A DNA stretch of 64,000 nucleotides from Anaerophilus nitritigenes (GTDB taxonomy: Bacteria; Bacillota; Clostridia; Peptostreptococcales; Thermotaleaceae). How positions within the stretch are numbered: position 1 is the first letter of the stretch; the number at the start of each line of letters is the position of its first letter. The DNA lies in contig NZ_RYYS01000064.1 in NCBI RefSeq assembly GCF_004138215.1, positions 1-64,000 on the forward strand, read 5' to 3'. Under the pieces are notes generated by a model. The model ran no database searches and was not told the DNA's origin. It worked only from the letters and a program-made list of their open reading frames with translations. A program made the position numbers and the translations under genes. Below are positions 1-8,104 of the stretch, piece by piece.

Positions 1-57
1 CTTCAGCGCTGATGGTACTTGGGCGGTAGCGCCCTGGGAGAGTAGGTCGTCGCTAGT
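1..57 (+). rRNA. rrf: 5S ribosomal RNA, 3' end only
   Basis: The window opens inside a 5S rRNA. The sequence GCCCTGGGAGAGTAGGTCG followed by TCGCTAG is the conserved 3' part of bacterial 5S (loop E/helix IV and the closing strand of helix I). The 5' half lies outside the window, and the exact 3' end is estimated to within a few bases. A strong terminator follows at once, so this is the end of an rRNA operon. The next genes (csfB, tmk and so on) are those that follow rrnA in Bacillus subtilis. Confidence 0.9.
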
Positions 58-60
58 TTG

Positions 61-92
61 AAAGCTCAGAATATTATTCTGAGCTTTTTTCT
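61..92 (+). terminator. rRNA operon terminator
   Basis: Perfect 12-bp stem AAAGCTCAGAAT / ATTCTGAGCTTT around a 3-base loop, ending in a T run. It lies a few bases after the 5S 3' end. Confidence 0.9.
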
Positions 93-310
93 ATATAAAT
101 GAAAAAAAAGACGAATACATATGGTATAAATTTATTAAAGATGAAACAACATGTAGGGGTATACAAAGTTATCTTCGACAATAAAAGAATAAATAGGCCA
201 AAAGAACTAAGGATATAACAAAGGGAAAAGAATAGATTTATAGAATATACTATAGAGATCAATATAAGAAACGTGTTTTTGTTAAAAATTATTAAAGAAG
301 GATGAGAGAG

Positions 311-487
311 ATGATTTTAAAAATAATTTTTTTGATTATGATATGTATTCCTATAGGATGTTTTCAATATTATTTATGTAGCCTTGCTACAAAGGATTTA
401 AAGAAGAAAAAAGAGATACAATCTATGCAAAAGCTAACTATTAAAAAGACTAAGAGAAGAAAGACAACTATGAGAGCTGCAAAATAG
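311..487 (+). CDS. Small basic membrane-anchored protein, unknown
   Basis: About 58 residues. One N-terminal hydrophobic segment (roughly residues 3-22) is followed by a Lys/Arg-rich tail, so it would be a single-pass protein with a strongly basic cytosolic end. An ATG at 302 is in frame, but the AAGAAGG ribosome site sits directly against it. The ATG at 311 has correct spacing and is preferred. No family was recognised. It stands alone between the rRNA terminator and the next small membrane protein; both could be lineage-specific. The coding call rests on the ribosome site and sensible composition only. Confidence 0.5.
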   Translation: MILKIIFLIMICIPIGCFQYYLCSLATKDLKKKKEIQSMQKLTIKKTKRRKTTMRAAK

Positions 488-572
488 TGGATGGTTGCGA
501 AAAAAAACATAAGATGATATGATGGTAAGAACAATATGAAAAAGAAATTCTATTTAAATAAGGAGAAAGCAT

Positions 573-1073
573 ATGGCGTTAATTAAACAAACCATCAAGA
601 AGAAAGAGCTTTCGCTTTGGAAAATTATACTTATGATTTGTGTTCCTATATTTATTATGAATATGGTTATACAACTATTAAATCCATATCATCCTGTTAT
701 TGGTACTATAGGAGGACTCATTACTTTAATAGGGGCTGTAATAAGCTGTTTATTTATTATATATAAACATTCTGCTTATTTTAATTATAAACTGATTGAA
801 GATGAATTAATTATGGAGAAAGTATTTAGTAAGTCACATCATATCTTTCTTACTTTAAAATTAAGTGAATTAGAAGAGTTTAGACCCTATAGATCTGTAG
901 ATCTTCATGAAATAAATTATAAAAAAAATAAAGTGTATCGATTTGTATCAGGTAAGTGTACGAATAACTGGTATGTAGGAGAATTTACAAGAAATAAGGA
1001 TTATTATATTTTTATTATAGAACCTAATGAAGATATATTAAATACAATCTCATCTTTTCAAAAAAGTTATTAA
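573..1073 (+). CDS. Two-TM membrane protein with PH-like cytosolic domain, unknown
   Basis: 166 residues. Two hydrophobic segments lie at about residues 18-36 and 44-64, followed by a beta-rich soluble part of about 95 residues. This resembles the membrane-plus-PH-like (YdbT/DUF304-type) layout, but I cannot assign it firmly to a family. The start has a good AAGGAG ribosome site, and a terminator follows directly, so it is monocistronic. Function unknown. Confidence 0.65.
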   Translation: MALIKQTIKKKELSLWKIILMICVPIFIMNMVIQLLNPYHPVIGTIGGLITLIGAVISCLFIIYKHSAYFNYKLIEDELIMEKVFSKSHHIFLTLKLSELEEFRPYRSVDLHEINYKKNKVYRFVSGKCTNNWYVGEFTRNKDYYIFIIEPNEDILNTISSFQKSY

Positions 1074-1102
1074 CCTATATTGATAAAATATAGGTTTTTT
1101 TA
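1072..1102 (+). terminator. Intrinsic terminator
   Basis: AACCTATAT pairs with ATATAGGTT across a short loop, followed by a T run, directly after the preceding stop codon. Confidence 0.8.
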
Positions 1103-1206
1103 AATTAAAAATATAAATGAATAAAAAAAAGTATAACGAGACATCTTACTTGTGAATATAATGATAAATATAGGTTCATAATGAGAATAAAAAGGTTGGT
1201 GAGCTT

Positions 1207-1395
1207 ATGCATACACAAACAGTTCATTGTTATACTTGTAATGAGGATACTATAGACTATATAAATTTTTTAGATGAATACATATGCAAAGAATGTGAAC
1301 AAAAAATTATAAGACTTAAAGAGCATGATATAGAATATGAATATTATAATATTTTATTAAAGAAAATGTGGCATAATTTTTTAATCTCCATGTAA
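1207..1395 (+). CDS. csfB: Sigma-G inhibitor Gin (CsfB-like)
   Basis: 62-residue protein with two Cys pairs (HCYTC near residue 8 and YICKEC near residue 27) that form a zinc-binding knuckle, followed by a charged helical tail. Size, Cys spacing and position match Gin/CsfB. Gin binds sigma-G and holds it inactive in the forespore before engulfment is complete, and can also inhibit sigma-E. In Bacillus subtilis csfB also lies between an rRNA operon and tmk, which supports the call. The ribosome site AAGGTTGGTGAG precedes the ATG. A terminator follows, so it is transcribed separately from tmk. Expression is probably driven by a forespore sigma factor, but I did not resolve the promoter. Confidence 0.8.
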   Translation: MHTQTVHCYTCNEDTIDYINFLDEYICKECEQKIIRLKEHDIEYEYYNILLKKMWHNFLISM

Positions 1396-1396
1396 G

Positions 1397-1425
1397 AGTC
1401 ATTAACAAATGTTAATGGCTTTTAT
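1397..1425 (+). terminator. Intrinsic terminator after csfB
   Basis: AGTCATTAAC / GTTAATGGCT arms (one G-U type pair) with a 4-base loop and a T-rich tail. Confidence 0.75.
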
Positions 1426-1499
1426 ATTTTTAAGGAAATTATGATACGATATATGATACAATAATAAAAAGAATATAGATAAGCTACAGGAGGACTAGG

Positions 1500-2177
1500 G
1501 TGAACGGGAAATTATTTGTCATAGAATCAGGAGTAGATGCAAGTGGGAAAGCAACTCAGTCAGAAAAAATATACAAAAGATTATTAGAAGAAGGATTAAA
1601 AGTAAAAAAGATTACTTTTCCTAATTATAATAGTGATTCATCTTCATTAGTAAAAATGTATTTAAATGGAGATTTTGGAGAAAAGCCAGATGATGTAAAC
1701 CCTTATACAGCGTCAACATTTTATGCTGTAGATCGATTTGCTTCTTACACTATGGAATGGAAAGAGTTTTTAGAAGATGGAGGTATTCTTATAGCTGATA
1801 GATATACTACCTCTAATATGGTTCATCAAGCGTCAAAGTTTCAAACAGAAGAAGAGAAAAAACTTTTTTTAGATTGGCTTTGGGACTTAGAATTTATCAA
1901 AATGAAGCTTCCTATTCCAAATGAAGTGATTTTTTTAGATATGGATATTCAAATGAGTATGGAGCTTATGAAAAATAGATCCAACAAAATTACAGGAGAA
2001 TTTAAAAAAGATATTCATGAAAGAGATGTAAAATATCTTCAAAAAACTTATAAGAATGCGTTATGGGTTTGTGAATATTATCATTGGAATAAAATTAATT
2101 GTATGAAAGATAATGTTTTAAAACTCATAGATGAAATTCATGAAGAGATTTATAATATCATTGTTTCTAAAATATGA
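1500..2177 (+). CDS. tmk: Thymidylate kinase (clostridial variant)
   Basis: 225 residues, GTG start, with an AGGAGG site 6 bases upstream. It phosphorylates dTMP to dTDP in DNA precursor synthesis. The P-loop at residues 11-19 reads GVDASGKAT, where most bacterial enzymes have G-x-D-G-x-GK-T/S-T, so the residue after the catalytic Lys is Ala. The DRY motif that contacts the substrate phosphate is at residues 100-102 and is followed by a mobile LID-like segment. Longer Tmk proteins with a substituted P-loop are familiar from clostridia, so I read this as a family variant rather than a dead enzyme. Neighbours darA-holB-ricT support the assignment and probably form one transcript with it. Confidence 0.88.
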   Translation: MNGKLFVIESGVDASGKATQSEKIYKRLLEEGLKVKKITFPNYNSDSSSLVKMYLNGDFGEKPDDVNPYTASTFYAVDRFASYTMEWKEFLEDGGILIADRYTTSNMVHQASKFQTEEEKKLFLDWLWDLEFIKMKLPIPNEVIFLDMDIQMSMELMKNRSNKITGEFKKDIHERDVKYLQKTYKNALWVCEYYHWNKINCMKDNVLKLIDEIHEEIYNIIVSKI

Positions 2178-2201
2178 ATTTAAAGGAAGGAGAGAAAATC
2201 T

Positions 2202-2531
2202 ATGAAATTAATTATTGCAATTATTCAAGATGAAGATGCTCCGAATTTAGTAAAAAAATTAACACAAGAAGGATATAGAGTTACAAAGTTATCTTCAACA
2301 GGAGGATTTTTAAGATCAGGAAATACAACAATATTGGTAGGAGTAGAGAAAGAAAAAGTAAGTCAAGTCATTGAGATTATTAAAGAAAAATGTAAAAGTC
2401 GTAAAGAAATGGCGCCAAGCCCTACTCCGATAATGGGAAATGCGGGAATATTTGTAGGTTATCCTGTAGAAGTACAAGTAGGAGGAGCTACGATATTTGT
2501 AGTAGATGTAGAGCAATTTGAAAAGGCATAA
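2202..2531 (+). CDS. darA: Cyclic-di-AMP receptor DarA (YaaQ/PstA)
   Basis: 109 residues, PII-like fold of the DUF970 family. The features are an N-terminal MKLIIAII strand, the TKLSSTGGFLRSGN loop (about residues 28-41) that in the family binds c-di-AMP, and the C-terminal GGATIFVVDVE strand. It forms trimers that sense c-di-AMP; the downstream partner is not settled. It sits between tmk and holB exactly as yaaQ does in Bacillus, with a strong AAGGAGAG site. Confidence 0.92.
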   Translation: MKLIIAIIQDEDAPNLVKKLTQEGYRVTKLSSTGGFLRSGNTTILVGVEKEKVSQVIEIIKEKCKSRKEMAPSPTPIMGNAGIFVGYPVEVQVGGATIFVVDVEQFEKA

Positions 2532-2545
2532 TAAGGGGAATACAA

Positions 2546-3526
2546 ATGAGTTTTAAAGAGATTATAGGGCAAGAAAAAATCATAAAATATTTTAAAAATA
2601 CTATTCAACAACAAAAAATTGTACATGCCTATTTATTTGAGGGGCCAAAAGGAATCGGAAAAAATACATTAGCTAAGTTATTTGCCAAAGCTATTCATTG
2701 TCAATATAATCATGGAGATGCTTGCGATGAATGTAGTTCATGTATAAAAGTAAATACACATAATCATCCAGATATAAAAGTTATTGAGCCAGAAGGAAAA
2801 AGCATTAAAAATCACCAAATTGAAGAATTTCAACAAGATCTATATAAAAAACCATATGAATCTGATAAAAAGATTTATTTTATTAAAGAAGCACAGACTA
2901 TGACTACGAGTGCACAAAACAGATTATTAAAAACATTAGAGGAACCTCCTGAATATGGGGTTATTATTTTGATGAGTACAAATGCAAATATTTTATTACC
3001 TACTATCCGATCTCGTTGTCAAATTATAAAATTAAATAAAGTAAAACAGAAATATATTGAAGAGCTTTTAAAAAATAAATATGATCTAAATCATGAAGAA
3101 ACAAGAATTATGGCTATTTTCTCTGATGGAATTTTAGGAAAGGCAATCTATTTAAAAGAATCAGAAGGATTTCAAAAAAGAAGAGAAGAGATTATAAAAA
3201 TAATTGAAAAATTGTTTGCAAAAAATTATCTGGACTCCTTTGAACTATTTGAATTTTTTAAAGAAAATAAAGAACATATAGATGAAATATTAGATATGAT
3301 GATCTTTTGGTTTAGAGATATTCTTTTATTGTCTCAAACTCATTCAGATATATTTTTGATTAATTTAGATAAAAGAGAAATTTTAAACGCTCACATGAAA
3401 AATGTATCTCATGAAAACATAATCCATATGATAAAAATAATAGAAAAAACAAAGAATGATATAAAAGCAAATGTAAATTTCCAATTAGCTATAGAAATGA
3501 TGCTTTTATCTATGCAGGAGGGATAA
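2546..3526 (+). CDS. holB: DNA polymerase III delta' subunit
   Basis: 326 residues, a clamp-loader AAA+ subunit of the replisome. Walker A-like GPKGIGKNT is at residues 33-41. A zinc module follows with Cys52, Cys60, Cys63 and Cys66. The TLEEPPEYGVIILM stretch and SRCQ sensor (about residues 130-158) are typical of DnaX/HolB. As is usual for delta', the ATP site is imperfect, so it probably acts as a structural/stator subunit. The stop is one base before the ricT start, which suggests translational coupling. Confidence 0.93.
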   Translation: MSFKEIIGQEKIIKYFKNTIQQQKIVHAYLFEGPKGIGKNTLAKLFAKAIHCQYNHGDACDECSSCIKVNTHNHPDIKVIEPEGKSIKNHQIEEFQQDLYKKPYESDKKIYFIKEAQTMTTSAQNRLLKTLEEPPEYGVIILMSTNANILLPTIRSRCQIIKLNKVKQKYIEELLKNKYDLNHEETRIMAIFSDGILGKAIYLKESEGFQKRREEIIKIIEKLFAKNYLDSFELFEFFKENKEHIDEILDMMIFWFRDILLLSQTHSDIFLINLDKREILNAHMKNVSHENIIHMIKIIEKTKNDIKANVNFQLAIEMMLLSMQEG

Positions 3527-3527
3527 A

Positions 3528-4427
3528 ATGGTAACTGTTGTAGGAATAAGATTCAAGAAAGCTGGAAAAATTTATTATTTTGATCCAGATGAAGTACAGG
3601 TACAAAAAGGACACAATGCAATTGTAGAGACTGCCAGAGGAATAGAATTTGGAGAGGTAGTAGTAGGACCAAAAGAAATTCCAGAGGAAGATATTATAGC
3701 ACCCTTAAAAAAAGTAATTCGAGTTGCTACATTAGAAGATGAGATACAAAATCAGCAAAATATAGAAAAAGAGAAGGAAGCTTTTGAAATTTGCCTTGAA
3801 AAAATTGTAGTCCATAAATTAGACATGAAGCTTATTGATATAGAGTATACTTTTGATAACAATAAAGTAATCTTTTATTTTACGGCAGATGGAAGAGTCG
3901 ATTTTAGAGAGTTAGTAAAGGATTTAGCTGCAGTTTTTAAAACTCGTATAGAATTAAGACAAATAGGAGTAAGAGATGAAGCAAAGATGATAGGAGGACT
4001 AGGTCCTTGTGGGAGAGGTCTTTGCTGTGCCAATTGGCTTGGAGATTTTGAACCTGTTTCTATTAAAATGGCAAAGGAGCAAAATTTATCTTTAAATCCT
4101 ACAAAAATATCAGGAATTTGTGGAAGACTTATGTGCTGTTTAAAATATGAGCATGATACGTATCAATGCTTACGTCAAAATCTTGCAGAAGTTGGAGAAA
4201 AAGTAATTACTCCAGATGGTAAAGGAATTGTAGTAGATAATAATGTACTCTTAGAATGTGTAAAAGTAAGATTGATTATAGAAGAAAGAGAAGGAAGAGA
4301 AGACAAATTAAGTGATGATTTAACGATCTATGATAAAACTGTTATACAAAGAATACATTCTTGTTGTTGCAAAAAAAGAGAAGAAGATCTAGAAGATCTA
4401 GAAAATCTTAAGCATCTAGAAGAATAA
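3528..4427 (+). CDS. ricT: RicT / YaaT, PSP1-domain regulator
   Basis: 299 residues. The PSP1 domain (about residues 60-210) carries the family's Cys signature: Cys161, Cys166 and Cys167 in GPCGRGLCC, and Cys198, Cys203 and Cys204 in GICGRLMCC. In Bacillus subtilis RicT joins RicA and RicF in a Fe-S-binding complex that promotes RNase Y-dependent mRNA maturation and also affects sporulation, competence and biofilm. An extra CCC cluster near the acidic C terminus (about residue 283) is less common. A GCAGGAGGG ribosome site lies inside the end of holB. Neither ricA nor ricF is in this window. Confidence 0.92.
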   Translation: MVTVVGIRFKKAGKIYYFDPDEVQVQKGHNAIVETARGIEFGEVVVGPKEIPEEDIIAPLKKVIRVATLEDEIQNQQNIEKEKEAFEICLEKIVVHKLDMKLIDIEYTFDNNKVIFYFTADGRVDFRELVKDLAAVFKTRIELRQIGVRDEAKMIGGLGPCGRGLCCANWLGDFEPVSIKMAKEQNLSLNPTKISGICGRLMCCLKYEHDTYQCLRQNLAEVGEKVITPDGKGIVVDNNVLLECVKVRLIIEEREGREDKLSDDLTIYDKTVIQRIHSCCCKKREEDLEDLENLKHLEE

Positions 4428-4456
4428 GAATACTAAAGTTAGGAGATACTTACTGA

Positions 4457-4661
<205 letters not shown>

Positions 4662-4663
<2 letters not shown>

Positions 4664-4690
4664 AAAAGTCCCTAAGTAGGGACTTTTTCT
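4662..4690 (+). terminator. Terminator after ferredoxin
   Basis: AAAAAGTCCCTA / TAGGGACTTTTT stem with a very short loop and T tail. Confidence 0.9.
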
Positions 4691-4741
4691 ATGAGCATAT
4701 ATAGATATTTTTCTTCATATAAAATATAAGGAGGCGAAAAT

Positions 4742-5302
4742 ATGAATAAAAAATCTATATGGATTTGTATGATGATAGCAATATGTTTACTTGTAAGTGG
4801 ATGTTTGAAAAATGAAAAAGAAGTAGAGCTGATTAAAAAAGAAGGAACTACAGAAAAGTCTGAGGTATATGTAGGAAAGCAAGCTTATGATTTTACTCTT
4901 TTAGATCGAGAAGGAAATGAAATTAGACTTTCAGATTTAAAAGAAAAAGTAGTTTTGATTCATTTTTTCACTACAAAATCTCCTAAATCTGCAAAAGAAC
5001 TAAAGAATTTACAGCAAGTATATGAGAAATATGAAAAAGATGATGTTATAACTTTGGCAGTTAATGTATTAGCTGCTGAAAAAAAGAATATGGATGAAGT
5101 AAATGCTTTTTTAGATGAAAAAGGATATACATTTCCAGTACTTTTTGATATAAATGGAGATGTAGCTATAGGATATAAGGTAAGAGAATATCCTTTTACT
5201 TATATAATAGATGAAGAAGGAAATATTACAGATTTTTCCTGGGAAGCAATAGACAAAGAAGAAATTATACAAAAAATTGAAAAAACGAAACACAAAAAGT
5301 AG
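4742..5302 (+). CDS. Thioredoxin-fold (TlpA/ResA-like) lipoprotein lacking the CxxC site
   Basis: 186 residues. A lipoprotein signal peptide ends at the lipobox LVSGC (Cys21), followed by a TlpA/AhpC-like domain (about residues 46-180). Where active family members have W-C-P-P-C, this protein has TKSPKS, so both redox cysteines are Ser. The only Cys residues are in the signal peptide and the lipidated one. It therefore cannot act as a normal disulfide reductase; a chaperone, scaffold or ligand-binding role is possible. AAGGAGGCG precedes the ATG. It is followed closely by trmN6, probably in the same transcript. Confidence 0.8.
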   Translation: MNKKSIWICMMIAICLLVSGCLKNEKEVELIKKEGTTEKSEVYVGKQAYDFTLLDREGNEIRLSDLKEKVVLIHFFTTKSPKSAKELKNLQQVYEKYEKDDVITLAVNVLAAEKKNMDEVNAFLDEKGYTFPVLFDINGDVAIGYKVREYPFTYIIDEEGNITDFSWEAIDKEEIIQKIEKTKHKK

Positions 5303-5313
5303 GAGAGATGAAT

Positions 5314-6060
5314 ATGGATGAAGAATTAGTAAAAGAATACGAAAGAGTCGATGATCTACAGTGTAGAGGGCTAAAACTCATACAAAACCCAGAAGGTTTT
5401 TGCTTTGGAATAGATGCAGTACTTCTTAGCAATTTCTGCGAAATAAAAAAAGGATGGAGAGTCATAGATTTAGGAACAGGAACTGGAATTATTCCAATAC
5501 TTTTATCTGGAAAAACAGATGCAAAAGAAATTTTAGGAGTTGAAATACAACAAGAAGTAGCAGATATGGCAATTAGAAGTGTAAAGCTAAATAAAATTGA
5601 GGATCGAGTAAAGATTATACATAAAGACTTAAAAAAAATACTAGAATGCACACAAGCTTATTCTTTTGATGCAGTTACATCAAATCCTCCTTATATGAAT
5701 GTAGGGGCAGGACTGATCAATCCAGAGAGCAAAAAAGCTATCTCAAGACATGAAGTAAAGTGTACATTAGAAGATATTATTGCTATATCGTTTAAACTCT
5801 TAAAGGATAGAGGACACTTTTATATGATTCATAGACCTCATAGATTAGTAGATATAATTTATTTATGTAGAAAATACAAATTAGAACCTAAAAAAATTAG
5901 ATTTATTCATCCAAATAAGAATAAAAAGCCAAATATCTTTTTAATTGAATGCGTTAAATATGGAAATGCAGAGCTTAAGTTTATGGATCCTTTGTATGTA
6001 TATAACGAGGACGGTACTTATACAGAAGAAATTCACAAAATATATGAAAGAGAAAAATAA
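5314..6060 (+). CDS. trmN6: tRNA1(Val) (adenine(37)-N6)-methyltransferase TrmN6 (YabB)
   Basis: About 248 residues, class I SAM-dependent methyltransferase. The SAM loop DLGTGTGIIPILL (about residues 50-62) is followed by the N6-adenine methyltransferase catalytic motif NPPY (about residue 126). It methylates A37 of a tRNA. In Bacillus yabB lies between holB/yaaT and abrB, as here. An ATG at 5308 is also in frame, but the AGGAG site nearly touches it; the ATG at 5314 has better spacing. Confidence 0.88.
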   Translation: MDEELVKEYERVDDLQCRGLKLIQNPEGFCFGIDAVLLSNFCEIKKGWRVIDLGTGTGIIPILLSGKTDAKEILGVEIQQEVADMAIRSVKLNKIEDRVKIIHKDLKKILECTQAYSFDAVTSNPPYMNVGAGLINPESKKAISRHEVKCTLEDIIAISFKLLKDRGHFYMIHRPHRLVDIIYLCRKYKLEPKKIRFIHPNKNKKPNIFLIECVKYGNAELKFMDPLYVYNEDGTYTEEIHKIYEREK

Positions 6061-6098
6061 AATTCGCATGTTGATTTTTCAACATGCGAATTCTATTT
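6061..6098. terminator. Bidirectional terminator with shared CGCATGTT stem (copy 1)
   Basis: Perfect 14-bp stem (6061-6074 with 6079-6092) around a TTTT loop, between convergent trmN6 and abrB. The stem core TTCGCATGTT is also the core of the palindromes at 27575 and 40047. Confidence 0.9.
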
Positions 6099-6335
6099 TT
6101 ACTTTAATTCTTCAATACAAGCTGGGCAAATATTTTTTCCTTTAAAATTATGAACATCTTTTGCTTGACCACAGAAGATACAAGCTGGTTCATATTTTTT
6201 TAAAATAATTTGATCTCCATCGACAAAAATTTCTAAAGAATCTTTTTCTTTGATGTTTAAAGTTCTTCTTAATTCGATTGGAAGAACCACTCTACCTAGC
6301 TCATCTACTTTTCTTACAATACCTGTTGATTTCAT
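6099..6335 (-). CDS. abrB: AbrB-family transition-state regulator with C-terminal Cys ribbon
   Basis: 78 residues. The N-terminal swapped-hairpin DNA-binding domain (about residues 1-48) has the AbrB signature GIVRKVDELGRVVLP. The C-terminal tail has two CxxC pairs (CIFC and CPAC), a zinc ribbon seen in clostridial AbrB but not in the Bacillus protein. AbrB represses post-exponential and sporulation genes during growth. Position after trmN6 is as in Bacillus, but on the opposite strand from its upstream neighbour. AAGAAGGGAAG forms the ribosome site. Confidence 0.9.
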   Translation of the reverse strand: MKSTGIVRKVDELGRVVLPIELRRTLNIKEKDSLEIFVDGDQIILKKYEPACIFCGQAKDVHNFKGKNICPACIEELK

Positions 6336-6577
6336 TTTTCAACTTCCCTTCTTCAACAATTTTCGACATAATTTGCTGTAATTAAATAGTACCAGAACTG
6401 TAAATAAAAGTCAACATAAAAATTTAAAAAAAAATATTTTTTTGGATTAGAATGCTTCAAACTATAAATTTAATGAAATATGAGAAAATATAAAACTAAA
6501 GTTGACATGTCTGGGTATAATATTTAATATGATAGATAAGGACGAAAATTGGCGAATAATAGTAGGGAGTGAATACA

Positions 6578-7681
6578 GTGAATACTTTCCATAATCCTTT
6601 TTTTTCAATACAAGATGATCAAGAGGAAATGATTTCTATAGTAGATTTTCACATATGTAAGGAAAATCCTATTTGTTTATTACAAGCTGTACGTTTCATG
6701 AGTCAATATAATCTTTCCTTAGATCCAAAAACAGCCATTTTTATAAAAGAAAACGCAAAAGAGATACAAAGAGCAGCAGGAGATGAAATAGCCTTTGAAA
6801 TTTTTGAGATATTAAAGGAAAAAAATACTTATCAATACTTTAAAATAATGGATGAAGAATTAAATTTATTTGAATATATATTTCCAGAAATTTTACCTAT
6901 GAAAAATGTAGGTAAATGTGATTATCATGTAGTAGATGCATGGGATCATTCCTTGTATACTTTAAAAGAAATAGAAAAAATTATTTACTCAAAAGAATAT
7001 TTTGAAGGACATATAGAAAAAGCTTATAAAAAGCATATGCAAGAAATTTTACCTGGTGGACATACAAGAAGTCAGTTATTAAAATTAGGAGCATTATTTC
7101 ATGATATAGGAAAGCCTATGGCAAAATGGATTGATGAAAGAGGAAAAACTAGATTCATAGGACATGAAGTAGTAGGAACAGAAATGATGGAAAATATAGC
7201 AAATCGCTTTCAATTACCTAAAGCATCTAAAAAATATCTTTGCAAAATGGTAAGAGAACATATGTGGGCTTTAAATCTTTATAAAAGAAATGATGTAAGT
7301 GGACGAGCAACCTATGAGTTGTTTAAAAAGCTAGGGCAAGAAGTGCTAGATATTTTACTACTAGGACTTTCTGATGTGATTGCAACAAGAAAGCTTCTGC
7401 ATCCAGAGGAAGAAATGGGTATGTATAAAATTCATGTAGAGTATCTTGTGAATAGTTATTTGACTAGATTTAAAGAAGTACAATCTCTTGAGGATATATT
7501 GAGATTAGAAGATATAAAAACAAATCTTAAAAATATATGTAAAGAAAAGTCAGATAAAATTTTAGAAGGTTTAAGGAAAGAAATATTTTTTGGAGAATTG
7601 CCTCCTCAAAGAGAAAGAGCTATAGAATATATTCAAAGATGTGTTCAAAAAGAAAGACAAAGAGAAGAAAATCTATCTTGA
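6578..7681 (+). CDS. HD-domain protein resembling a CCA-adding/poly(A) polymerase without its catalytic head
   Basis: About 367 residues. Residues about 25-110 match the neck/RNA-binding region of the CCA-adding/PcnB family (QAVRFMSQYNLSLDPKT..., then FPEI). A metal-binding HD domain follows (LGALFHDIGKP, then GHE and REHMW; about residues 165-230), then a helical tail. The N-terminal nucleotidyltransferase head with its GxD-x-D acidic motif is absent, so it should not add nucleotides. It may bind tRNA-like RNA and hydrolyse a phosphoester, but this is inference. GTG codons occur at 6569 and 6578; TAGGGAG is too close to the first, so 6578 is chosen. Confidence 0.7.
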   Translation: MNTFHNPFFSIQDDQEEMISIVDFHICKENPICLLQAVRFMSQYNLSLDPKTAIFIKENAKEIQRAAGDEIAFEIFEILKEKNTYQYFKIMDEELNLFEYIFPEILPMKNVGKCDYHVVDAWDHSLYTLKEIEKIIYSKEYFEGHIEKAYKKHMQEILPGGHTRSQLLKLGALFHDIGKPMAKWIDERGKTRFIGHEVVGTEMMENIANRFQLPKASKKYLCKMVREHMWALNLYKRNDVSGRATYELFKKLGQEVLDILLLGLSDVIATRKLLHPEEEMGMYKIHVEYLVNSYLTRFKEVQSLEDILRLEDIKTNLKNICKEKSDKILEGLRKEIFFGELPPQRERAIEYIQRCVQKERQREENLS

Positions 7682-7692
7682 TTTTCTTCTCT
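7661..7692. terminator. Hairpin between convergent genes
   Basis: AGAGAAGAAAAT (7661-7672) pairs perfectly with ATTTTCTTCTCT (7681-7692), overlapping the stop codons of both convergent genes. The T tail is poor on the plus side. Confidence 0.6.
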
Positions 7693-8078
7693 CAAAACCA
7701 TTTTTTCTTATGTTCAAAAAAACTTTTGATTGTATAAATTACTTGAACAACTCCCATGATACTGGATAATACATCTGTATGCTCTGAAAACTTAGAAGCT
7801 GCTACTTCTGTAGTGCCTAGAATTTGATCAAATGTATTTTGTACAGCTTTTACATTATGAGAAAGATCATGACTTAAGCTTTCAATATGCTTTGCAATAG
7901 AAGGTGCTTCTTCTAAAACTTCATCAATATTTTTTTGATTGTCTATGACAACTTTTTTTATTACCTTTATAGTTTCGTAAAAATTTTTAAAAATCAGAAT
8001 TCCATAAATCAGTAATACTAAAAAGGTGCCTCCTAATAAAAGAATCCCTAAATCACTTAAAGAAAGGGTAACGTTCAC
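7692..8078 (-). CDS. DUF948-like membrane-anchored protein (YtxG type)
   Basis: 128 residues, GTG start with GGAGTG upstream. One N-terminal membrane segment (about residues 10-30) is followed by a helical region with heptad character that includes SLSHDLSHNVKAVQNTF, typical of DUF948. It lies just downstream of the ytxH-like gene. In Bacillus, ytxG-ytxH form a general-stress operon, so the pair is probably co-transcribed here. Molecular role unknown. Confidence 0.7.
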   Translation of the reverse strand: MNVTLSLSDLGILLLGGTFLVLLIYGILIFKNFYETIKVIKKVVIDNQKNIDEVLEEAPSIAKHIESLSHDLSHNVKAVQNTFDQILGTTEVAASKFSEHTDVLSSIMGVVQVIYTIKSFFEHKKKWF

Positions 8079-8104
8079 TAATAATCACTCCATATAAAAT
8101 ATTT

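Noticed and set aside
74-262. 62-codon minus-strand ORF after the 5S gene
   Set aside because: Very AT-rich, composed mainly of Phe/Ile/Tyr, no ribosome site, and overlaps the rRNA terminator.
5945-6145. 66-codon plus-strand ORF overlapping trmN6 end and abrB terminator
   Set aside because: Out of frame with trmN6, runs through the palindromic terminator and has no ribosome site.
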